A stretch of DNA of 8,976 nt from CAYOKT01 sp964404605. Its GTDB lineage: Bacteria; Electryoneota; Electryoneia; Electryoneales; Electryoneaceae. The translations under genes were made by a program, and so were the position numbers. Of the stretch, positions 1-5,581 are shown in pieces. How positions within the stretch are numbered: position 1 is the first letter of the stretch; each line of letters starts with the position of its first letter. The stretch covers positions 1 to 8,976 of the forward strand of contig CAYOKT010000104.1 in NCBI GenBank assembly GCA_964404605.1. Direction: 5' to 3'. The notes beneath the pieces were generated by a model. It searched no databases and was not told the origin of the DNA. It saw only the letters and a program-made list of their open reading frames with translations.

Positions 1-2
1 GT

Positions 3-16
3 TCCCGGGCCACCCT
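3..16 (+). repeat. Dispersed intergenic repeat core, left window edge (partial)
   Basis: TCCCGGGCCACCCT matches the bases at the right arm of the 79-nt hairpin (5393-5406) over 14 positions. It lies downstream of the sorting-domain gene, outside any gene. The rest of this copy would lie beyond the window start. Confidence 0.5.
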
Positions 17-57
17 GTCGGTCCCCAAGGAGCCGCGTAACAGAATCAGCAACCTGC

Positions 58-777
58 CTACTTGAGCAGCGTCACCCGCCGCAGGTCGGTGCGCCCTTCG
101 GCCTCGAGGCGGAGGAGGTAGGTCCCGCTGGCGAGGCGCGCGTCCGGGCGGAAGGGGACGACATGCCGCCCCGCGGTCATCGGGCCGCCGGCGAGCGTCG
201 CCACCCGGCGCCCCTGTACGGTGTACACCGCCAGTCGGACCAGCCCCTCGGAGGGCAGGTTGAAGGCGATTACCGCGGCACCGTTGAACGGGTTCGGATA
301 GGCAGGTTCGAGCCCGAAAGCGACCGGTCCGGCCGCCGGGGTATCGCCGACCGCATCGGTAATCGCGGTGACGGTGAACTGCACCTCCTCGATCAGCGAG
401 GGGTCGTTCCGGCTCTGCACGCGCAGCCAGAGGGACCCCGTGCCCTCCGAAAGCGGCAGGAAATCGACAAGGATGTCGTCCGTATGGCCCACCTCCATCG
501 TGTCCGGGTAGGTGCGGATGAAGGGGGCGAGGCAGAAGGTGTTGATGCAGAGGGAGGTGGTCCAATCACCCGGAACATCATCCCCAAAGAGAGTCAGGTC
601 GAGGATGTCGACGGCGTCCCCGGTGTTGGTCAGAGGGTTGTGGAAGGAATGCGTCTCGCCGACCTGAACGGTCGCCGACGTCTCCCCCACTTCGAGCGTG
701 AACCCGGCCTGCGCCCAGGCAGCCACGGGCAGCAGAAGACCCAGCGCGAGACTCAGGGGCCAGTGCGATCGATGCAT
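58..777 (-). CDS. Secreted protein with C-terminal T9SS-type (YPNPFN) sorting domain
   Basis: A 239-residue exported protein. Residues 1-24 form a signal peptide (MHRSHW, hydrophobic core LALGLLLPVAA, likely cleavage after WAQA). Residues 25-138 look like a single beta-rich Ig-like domain with a Cys pair C77/C82 (C-INTF-C). Residues 157-239 match the type IX secretion/FlgD-like sorting domain: AYPNPFN near 159, then a GxVRLAVYTVQGRRVATL strand pair, SGTYLLRL, and a short basic end (VTLLK). In this family the C-terminal domain directs passage across the outer membrane, often with surface attachment. I chose the ATG at 777 because GGGAGG sits 4 bases upstream and the signal peptide begins there. 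An earlier in-frame GTG at 816 would add 13 charged residues before the signal peptide. The function of the mature domain is not recognised. It lies on the same strand as the HDOD regulator but about 216 bp away, so it is probably a separate unit. Confidence 0.85.
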   Translation of the reverse strand: MHRSHWPLSLALGLLLPVAAWAQAGFTLEVGETSATVQVGETHSFHNPLTNTGDAVDILDLTLFGDDVPGDWTTSLCINTFCLAPFIRTYPDTMEVGHTDDILVDFLPLSEGTGSLWLRVQSRNDPSLIEEVQFTVTAITDAVGDTPAAGPVAFGLEPAYPNPFNGAAVIAFNLPSEGLVRLAVYTVQGRRVATLAGGPMTAGRHVVPFRPDARLASGTYLLRLEAEGRTDLRRVTLLK

Positions 778-819
778 GTTGCCTCCCGGCGGGTGATCCA
801 ATCCTTTCGCTTCCACGCC

Positions 820-969
820 TCACGGCCGGGCGGGTTTCCCGGCGGCGCGGACTGTCAAGGTAAGGCGATCGCCCACGGGGAAGTAAAGCGCCCCGTAGGT
901 CCTGGAGTGGTCCGTGCGCCTCGGCCGGACACACTCCCCCGTGTTCCAGCCATACTCCACCCGCAGCAT
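820..969 (-). CDS. Doubtful small ORF (49 codons) downstream of the HDOD regulator
   Basis: An ATG-to-TGA frame of 49 codons lies in the gap between the response regulator and the sorting-domain protein. It is in the same frame as the regulator and starts 8 codons after that gene's stop. By hand count 42 of 49 third codon positions are G or C against 29 of 49 second positions, which is the bias expected of coding sequence here. The predicted peptide begins MLRVEYGWNTGEC and contains YGALYFPVGDRLTLTV, which reads like beta-strand protein. Against it, no convincing Shine-Dalgarno sequence precedes the ATG, and I recognise no family. It could be a real small protein, a decayed gene end, or chance. 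Confidence 0.25.
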   Translation of the reverse strand: MLRVEYGWNTGECVRPRRTDHSRTYGALYFPVGDRLTLTVRAAGKPARP

Positions 970-993
970 GGAGACGGGTCGCTTTGGGGGAGC

Positions 994-2229
994 TCAGACG
1001 AGGGAGCGGATTGCTTCGAGGTCGATTTCGAGCGAAGCAAAGGCTTCGTCCAAGTCGGTATCGGCGAGGTCGAACACCTCGAGGGTCACCTTCGGGGGAA
1101 CGTCCGGGACCGGGTTGCCGCTGTCGCCGACGTTGTTGCGGTGGCAGAAGAAGTTGGCCAGCCCGGCGAGATGCACCCCCACTTCGTGCCGCCCGGCGAC
1201 CACCGGGGTGTGGTGCAGCGTGATGGCGTTCACCAGCCCCTTCGGCAGCTTCCAGGTTTCGGCGATGATCCCGCCGATCTCGGCGTGTTCGATGCCCCAC
1301 AGCTCGTTGGAAACGTCGTGCAGCGGCCGTTTCTGCTCGTGCGCCAGGGCGACGCTCTTGCGGAACCGCTCGCCGAAATACTGGTTGAAGGCCACCTTGC
1401 CGATGTCGTGCAGCAGGCCGTGCACGAAGGCATCCTCGGGGTTCATCACCGGCTTCACCTTGATGATCGCCTTGGCGACATAGGCGCTGCCGAGGGCATG
1501 GGTCCAGAAGGCCTTGAGGTTGAAGAGATCATCCCCCTCGCCCTCGAAAGTCTGCATCAGGCAGGCGGCGAGGGTGAGGTTCTTGATCTCCTCGAAACCG
1601 AGGATGACGATGGCCTGGTCGAGGTTGCCGATCTTGCGGTAGAAACCGTAATACGCACTGTTGACGATCTTCAGGATGCGGGCGGTGAGGGTCTGGTCGT
1701 TCTTGATCACCCCGGCGAGTTCGTGCGCGGACGAGCCGGCGTCATTGGCCACCTCGAGGACCTGTTGAATCACCGTGGGCAGGGTGATCAGCTTGTCGAT
1801 ACGGCGGATCTCATCGCGGACATCGCGGGTGTCGGAGGCGGGGGCATCGGTCGAGGTCAACGTCTGGGCCGGGAGGAACTGCTTCAGCTCCTGCTGGAAT
1901 TTCTCCATCGCGAGGGGCTTGTTGAGCAGGCTGACGACGCCGAGCTGTTTCGCCTGTTCCGCGACCGTCTCCGGGAGCGGCGAGGAGAGGATCATCACCG
2001 GGATGTCCTTCCAGTTCGGCCGGGTCTTCAGCACCCGCAGCAACTCGGCGGCGGTGTGGTCCTGCAGGTTCCAGTCGGTGATAATCAGGTCGGGGGGGTG
2101 CCGGGAGACGGATTCAATGGCGGTGCGGACCGCAGCAGCCGTGTTGATTTCCGCCGGGGCGATCTCGCTGAACATCCGTTCGAGGCGCTTGAGGGCGATC
2201 GATGATGTGTCTACCAGGAGCACACGCAT
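994..2229 (-). CDS. Response regulator with HDOD output domain
   Basis: A 411-residue cytoplasmic regulator. The N-terminal receiver domain (about 1-120) begins MRVLLVD and has the phospho-acceptor D52 (IITDWNL), the switch Ser S82 (MILSS) and the conserved K104-P105 (NKPL). Of the usual acidic pair only D7 is present, since residue 8 is Thr. A linker of about 20 residues leads to an HDOD domain (about 140-340) with family landmarks LP (150), NSAYYGF (190), GFEEIKNL (211), FWTHAL (241), HGLLHDIGK (270), HAEIGG (315) and HH (339). HDOD domains are HD-superfamily signalling modules generally thought not to hydrolyse nucleotides. There is no DNA-binding domain, so output is probably by protein contact. 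It follows the kinase gene by 23 bp, which makes them a likely cognate pair. I start at the ATG at 2229, where the receiver fold begins and a GAGAG-like ribosome site lies 9 bases upstream. A TTG at 2256 overlapping the kinase stop (TTGA) is an alternative that adds nine residues. Confidence 0.9.
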   Translation of the reverse strand: MRVLLVDTSSIALKRLERMFSEIAPAEINTAAAVRTAIESVSRHPPDLIITDWNLQDHTAAELLRVLKTRPNWKDIPVMILSSPLPETVAEQAKQLGVVSLLNKPLAMEKFQQELKQFLPAQTLTSTDAPASDTRDVRDEIRRIDKLITLPTVIQQVLEVANDAGSSAHELAGVIKNDQTLTARILKIVNSAYYGFYRKIGNLDQAIVILGFEEIKNLTLAACLMQTFEGEGDDLFNLKAFWTHALGSAYVAKAIIKVKPVMNPEDAFVHGLLHDIGKVAFNQYFGERFRKSVALAHEQKRPLHDVSNELWGIEHAEIGGIIAETWKLPKGLVNAITLHHTPVVAGRHEVGVHLAGLANFFCHRNNVGDSGNPVPDVPPKVTLEVFDLADTDLDEAFASLEIDLEAIRSLV

Positions 2230-2252
2230 AGCAGGCGACTCTCGCAAGTGAT

Positions 2253-4025
2253 TCAATTGTCGTGCAGCTCATCCATCTTGGCGGCGGAAATGCATACGGT
2301 GAAGATAGTGCCTCGACCCAGCTCTGTTTCAAAGGTAATCGTCCCGCCGTACGGCTTCAAGAGCGCGAGCGAATGTGCTAGCCCCAATCCGCTCCCGCTG
2401 GAGATACCTGTGATCTCGTCCCGGCGGGCCGGCTTCGTGGTGAAGAAGGGCTGGAAAATCTGCTCGCCGACCTCCTTCGTGATGCCGGATCCGGTATCCT
2501 TGACGACAACGCAGAGCTGCCGGTTCTCCGGGTCATAATAGGTTTTCACGGTTAATTCGCGTTTTTTCGACTCCTTCATGGCATCCAGCGCATTATTGAC
2601 CAGGTTCATCAGCACCTGGGAGAAGTCGCCGTAAGCGCCCCGGACGGGCGGCAGGTCTTCCCCGAACTCGAAGCGTTTCTGAACCCGGTACTTGTAAAAG
2701 GGGTTCGCCTCGAGGAAGCTCAATTCGCTGCGCAGCAACTCGTTGATGTCGATCTCCTGCGGCGCGGTGTCCTGCTCACGGCGCACCTTATTGAGTACGT
2801 TGGTGATAATGTCCTTCGCCTTGGTGGCGCTCCGTTCGATGGCCTCCAGCTCCGGGCCGCCCTGTCCCTTGAGCTTGAGCACCTGGATCTGCCCGAGCAC
2901 ACCGGCCATGGGGTTCTGCAGGTTGTGGGCGATCCCGGAGATGTAGATCCCCACCTGGGCGAGCTGGCTCTGGCGCATCAGCTCCAGCTCCATCTCCCTG
3001 CGGCGGCGCTCCTCCTGGCGGCGCTTGGTGACATCGCGCATGTAGAGGCGCATCACCCCGACCCGGCCGTCGTGCATCTTGCGGACATTGCCGGAGATCT
3101 CCGCCTCCAGGGTGTTGCCGTCCGCCCGGCGCAGGATGAGGTCCTCGTTGTTCACATCGCGCCCGGAGAGCAGCTCCTTCACGATTCTCCGCAGGTCCGC
3201 GCGGGAACTCTCGTCCACGAGGTCCTCGAGACGACGACCGCTGGGGTTGGCCTCCAGCCCGAGCGTGCTCTGCACGGCGCGGTTCCCCTCCCGGATGACA
3301 CCGTCCGGGTACACGACCAGCACCATGTCGGAGGCGTTCTCGAAGAGGTCACGGAACTCCTCCTCGGAAGCGAGGAGGGTTTCATAGAGGAGCCGGTTGT
3401 TCACCCCGGAGTTGAGCAGGCTGCCGATGATCTCAAGCTGCGGGAGGATGTTCTTCTCCGACAGGCGGATGTCCGGGTCGAGCACCATCAGCGCGCCGAG
3501 GCGGTTGGCATCGCCGGTCAGGGGGAAGAGGAGAAGAGACCGCCGGTCCGACGGCAGATACTGCCAGAAAGTGAAGACCTGTTCGTCCTCGAGCTTCTCG
3601 ATGTAGACCGGTTCATCATAATTGGCCACGAGGCTGAAAAGGCCCTGCTCCTCGTGCGGAATCAGTTCGCTGGAGGGATGGTGCATCCCGTCCCGCGAGG
3701 CATAAGTCACCACCCACCAGCCGGAGGGACCGCGCCTGCGATAGCGGAAATATGCGCAGATCGTGGCTTCGAAGACATCGAGACACTCGGCGCAGAGGCG
3801 GGTGTAATAGTCGTGGTCCTGGAGATCGCGGGTGACGGCTTCCGCGATGAGGCGCGCCTGGGAAAGCTGGTAGATCTTCTCTTCGAGGTCATGGTTGAGC
3901 GAGGCGAAAATGCTCTGGTAGGCGCTGTCCGGGGTCTGCATGGGTTTTACAACATTCGCGGCATCCACTGACTCCGGGACCGCATCGCCTCCCTGCCCCT
4001 TCGACCGCGATTTGTTTTCCGGCAT
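2253..4025 (-). CDS. Cytoplasmic GAF/PAS sensor histidine kinase
   Basis: A 590-residue kinase without transmembrane segments. After a polar N-terminus, residues 35-65 look helical. Residues about 65-210 resemble a GAF-type sensor domain (inferred from layout). Residues about 218-335 form a PAS domain (EEEFRDLFENASDMVLVV through VGVMRLYMRDVTKRR). A charged helix (336-355) leads to the phospho-acceptor helix with H367 in HNLQNP. The catalytic ATPase domain follows: N box LMNLVNNAL (472-480), G1 DTGSG (510-514), F box FQPFF (524-528), G2 GSGLGL (544-549). The residue after the phospho-His is Asn rather than the usual Glu or Asp. The ATG at 4025 has TAGGA upstream at suitable spacing. The downstream HDOD response regulator is its likely partner. 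The signal is unknown; a GAF-PAS arrangement suggests an intracellular ligand or redox cue. Confidence 0.93.
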   Translation of the reverse strand: MPENKSRSKGQGGDAVPESVDAANVVKPMQTPDSAYQSIFASLNHDLEEKIYQLSQARLIAEAVTRDLQDHDYYTRLCAECLDVFEATICAYFRYRRRGPSGWWVVTYASRDGMHHPSSELIPHEEQGLFSLVANYDEPVYIEKLEDEQVFTFWQYLPSDRRSLLLFPLTGDANRLGALMVLDPDIRLSEKNILPQLEIIGSLLNSGVNNRLLYETLLASEEEFRDLFENASDMVLVVYPDGVIREGNRAVQSTLGLEANPSGRRLEDLVDESSRADLRRIVKELLSGRDVNNEDLILRRADGNTLEAEISGNVRKMHDGRVGVMRLYMRDVTKRRQEERRRREMELELMRQSQLAQVGIYISGIAHNLQNPMAGVLGQIQVLKLKGQGGPELEAIERSATKAKDIITNVLNKVRREQDTAPQEIDINELLRSELSFLEANPFYKYRVQKRFEFGEDLPPVRGAYGDFSQVLMNLVNNALDAMKESKKRELTVKTYYDPENRQLCVVVKDTGSGITKEVGEQIFQPFFTTKPARRDEITGISSGSGLGLAHSLALLKPYGGTITFETELGRGTIFTVCISAAKMDELHDN

Positions 4026-4057
4026 CTCGGTTCCTAAACGTTCGCATCAGCAGGAAT

Positions 4058-4086
4058 ATAGTATTGAAACTTTGTCCCCGCCGCAA
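4058..4086 (-). promoter_or_regulatory. Candidate sigma70-like promoter for the kinase/HDOD operon
   Basis: Read on the minus strand, TTGCGG (-35, plus positions 4081-4086) and TACTAT (-10, plus positions 4058-4063) are separated by 17 bases. The local sequence is AT-rich compared with its surroundings. Transcription would start near 4051, giving a leader of about 25 bases before the kinase ATG at 4025. An overlapping TATATT (4055-4060) is an alternative -10. The match to consensus is only partial, so this is a prediction. Confidence 0.4.
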
Positions 4087-4202
4087 TAGATGCACACCAG
4101 AACGGTCATCTCGCGTTGTGCCGGGAGTCCTTTCCGTTCCTGCCTTCTTTTGCTCCCGCCCGGCGCTCGATCCCGGGCCGCATCATGGCACCCGCGCCCT
4201 GC

Positions 4203-4231
4203 TTGCGTTGCCCGAACCCTCCGTCTATATT
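4203..4231 (+). promoter_or_regulatory. Candidate sigma70-like promoter for the lipoprotein gene
   Basis: TTGCGT at 4203-4208 and TATATT at 4226-4231 (five of six bases of TATAAT) are separated by exactly 17 bases. The predicted start near 4238 leaves a leader of about 55 bases before the ATG at 4293. It faces away from the kinase promoter, so the region is a divergent promoter pair. The -35 element is weak. Confidence 0.45.
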
Positions 4232-4292
4232 GCCGCACAGGTTGCCCCACCGGCGCCCGGTACGCGGGCAATAGCGTAAACGGGAGACGATG

Positions 4293-5147
4293 ATGACGAG
4301 AGTTGGCTCTTGGTGTCTGACCGCCCTTCTGCTGGCGGTCGTGCTGACGATGACGGGTTGCAACAAGGGCGCTGAGCTCAACCCGGACGAGTTCTTCACC
4401 TTGGAGGATTTCGCCCAGGATCAGGATTACGCCAATGTCGTCATCGCGATGATGAACCGCTGGCGCGAATCCATCGACCTCGCCGCCTCCCATCTCGGCG
4501 CCGCCCCGGGGAGCATCCCCTTCGACGAGCGTATCCCCGTCGGCTGGTCTCCCCTCGAGGGGATGGACCACGCTTACATCAGCGCCGCCGAAGGGGGCAA
4601 CGCCGACACCATCATCTTCGACCTCGATGTCACCCCGCCCGGCGACATCTCCCCGGTGAAAGCGACTCTCCTCCGGCGCAACCTCGCGGAGGTGAACGCC
4701 GGCGCCGAATTCTTCCGTTTCCTCGTCGGCGATTCGATCAGTGTAATGTACGCCGACGGACTGCGGAACGTTACGGAATTGACCGGCGGTGGAAGTTATG
4801 CCGATTTCCGTGTCGTCTTCTTCGCCAACCCGGCAGGGGTGATCCTCAACCGGGCCGCCGGGATGAGCACCGTGATCTACGGAACTTTCGAGGACCTGAG
4901 CAGCGAGGTCGGCAACCCCCAGGGCAGTTACAACGGGACGGGAACCACCCTCATCCTCACCCCGGACGACTTCGTCACGCTGGATGTGCAGGTGCAGTTG
5001 TCGATGCGCTCCAACTCCCGCGGCGAGGGGCGAATCTGGGCCAAGGGAGAGGAGCGCGCACGCATCCACTTCGAACGGTTCGACACCGAGTTTCATGGAA
5101 ACTACCAGTTGAAAAACGACAGCTTCACCCAGAAGATGACCTTCTGA
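4293..5147 (+). CDS. Predicted outer-membrane lipoprotein of unknown function
   Basis: A 284-residue lipoprotein. The signal peptide (1-22) has a positive start (MTRVGSW), a hydrophobic run (LTALLLAVVL) and a lipobox TMTGC with the lipidated C23. Asn at +2 does not match an inner-membrane retention Asp, which favours the outer membrane. The mature part (24-284) begins with an acidic stretch and a helical segment (YANVVIAMMNRWRESIDLAASHLG, residues about 47-70). It becomes beta-strand-like towards the C-terminus (TTLILTPDDFVTLDVQVQLSM). I recognise no family or catalytic motif. Two adjacent ATGs occur at 4290 and 4293. I prefer 4293 because GGAG then sits 6 bases upstream instead of 3. It has its own promoter candidate and a strong terminator, so it is probably monocistronic. 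A chance link to the heme genes downstream cannot be excluded. Confidence 0.85.
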   Translation: MTRVGSWCLTALLLAVVLTMTGCNKGAELNPDEFFTLEDFAQDQDYANVVIAMMNRWRESIDLAASHLGAAPGSIPFDERIPVGWSPLEGMDHAYISAAEGGNADTIIFDLDVTPPGDISPVKATLLRRNLAEVNAGAEFFRFLVGDSISVMYADGLRNVTELTGGGSYADFRVVFFANPAGVILNRAAGMSTVIYGTFEDLSSEVGNPQGSYNGTGTTLILTPDDFVTLDVQVQLSMRSNSRGEGRIWAKGEERARIHFERFDTEFHGNYQLKNDSFTQKMTF

Positions 5148-5173
5148 CCCCGCCGCACACGTGTTGACATCAC

Positions 5174-5196
5174 GGGCCTCCAATCGGAGGCCCTTT
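5174..5196 (+). terminator. Rho-independent terminator of the lipoprotein gene
   Basis: A perfect 8-bp stem, GGGCCTCC (5174-5181) pairing with GGAGGCCC (5186-5193) around the loop AATC, is followed by TTT. It lies 26 bases after the lipoprotein stop codon. The T-run is short, but stem, loop and position are classic. Confidence 0.85.
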
Positions 5197-5320
5197 CCGC
5201 TCCCGCCGGGCCCCTCCGCTCCGTGACACCCGCTCTGCACCTTCGCGTTTCTACCACTACTGAGATCATGGTTTCAAGTTCTTGCAGCGAGTTGCGTTCA
5301 TCACGGAAACCCTTATGAAA

Positions 5321-5399
5321 CCCGGGACTCCCCCCTTCGCAGAGCTGCCCGCCTTCGCCTTTGGCTATGGCGGGACGAGCGGGGGGCCGGAGTCCCGGG
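5321..5399. repeat. 79-nt palindromic intergenic repeat (REP/MITE-like hairpin)
   Basis: The outer arms CCCGGGACTCC (5321-5331) and GGAGTCCCGGG (5389-5399) are an exact 11-bp inverted repeat. The C-run at 5332-5335 can pair with the G-run at 5381-5386 past a 2-base bulge. Inside is a second exact stem, CCCGCC (5348-5353) with GGCGGG (5369-5374), which itself encloses GCC/GGC (5357-5359 and 5363-5365) around TTT. The right arm runs into the 13-base core shared with both window edges. No T-run follows, so it is unlikely to be a simple terminator. No ORF or transposase is associated. Confidence 0.65.
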
Positions 5400-5423
5400 C
5401 CACCCTTCGCGCTCTCCCGGCGC

Positions 5424-5444
5424 GGAAGGCTCCGTTCGCCTTCC
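5424..5444. repeat. 7-bp inverted repeat in the receptor leader
   Basis: GGAAGGC (5424-5430) and GCCTTCC (5438-5444) pair perfectly around a 7-base loop. A C-rich rather than T-rich tract follows, so termination is doubtful. It may be a leader RNA hairpin or part of the neighbouring palindromic repeat. Confidence 0.35.
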
Positions 5445-5499
5445 CCTCCCCTGCGGAAAACCTCCTTTCTTGTGAACGATGGTGCGAGAGACCCCTCGC

Positions 5500-5542
5500 A
5501 TGACATTTCCATGACAATTGCCGGATTTCCCTTTTCTACACT
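5500..5542 (+). promoter_or_regulatory. Candidate promoter/operator of the heme-receptor operon
   Basis: Two copies of ATGACA (5500-5505 and 5511-5516) are spaced by one helical turn (11 bp), with similar flanks (ATTTCC and ATTGCC). The second copy matches TTGACA in five of six positions. Possible -10 elements downstream are TCTACA (5535-5540, 18-base spacer) or TACACT (5537-5542, 20-base spacer), both weak. The repeat could be a regulator site overlapping the -35. It does not resemble a Fur box. Confidence 0.3.
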
Positions 5543-5581
5543 TGGCTCGCGTGGGTGGAGGCACAGGCAAGAGAGATACGA

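Larger units (their letters stand above)
5148..5581. other. 434-bp gene-free region between lipoprotein and heme-receptor genes
   Basis: No convincing gene lies here on either strand; the short open frames lack start signals and domain content. From left to right the region holds the lipoprotein terminator, a C-rich stretch (5197-5290) in which I see nothing, a weak promoter-like pair TTGCGT/TATGAA (5292-5297 and 5314-5319, 16-base spacer), the 79-nt hairpin repeat, a second 7-bp hairpin (5424-5444), and the ATGACA direct repeats just upstream of the receptor gene. I could not match the leader to any known riboswitch class. Confidence 0.6.

Noticed and set aside
853..858. TTGACA (minus strand) as -35 for the sorting-domain gene
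   Set aside because: No acceptable -10 lies 16-18 bases downstream; that position reads ACCCGC.
864..873. Palindrome GGCGATCGCC (HIP1-like octamer)
   Set aside because: Only one full copy was seen in the window, so there is no evidence of a repeated motif.
163..2205. Long open frame on the plus strand opposite the sorting-domain and regulator genes
   Set aside because: It is antisense to two genes with clear domains, has no recognisable domain, and is the usual GC-rich shadow frame.
2925..3971. Long plus-strand open frame opposite the histidine kinase
   Set aside because: It is antisense to conserved PAS and HisKA sequence, with low-complexity His/Glu/Val-rich composition typical of a shadow.
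4171..4179. TCCCGGGCC, possible fourth copy of the dispersed repeat
   Set aside because: Only 9 bases match and the ACCC extension and adjacent palindrome are missing; chance is likely in GC-rich DNA.
4047..5240. Long minus-strand open frame opposite the lipoprotein gene
   Set aside because: It runs through both a promoter region and the terminator and has no domain; the plus-strand lipoprotein has lipobox and ribosome site.
5197..5581. Possible riboswitch or cobalamin-type leader ahead of the TonB receptor
   Set aside because: I could not find a conserved riboswitch core such as a B12-box, and the hairpins seen are simple inverted repeats.
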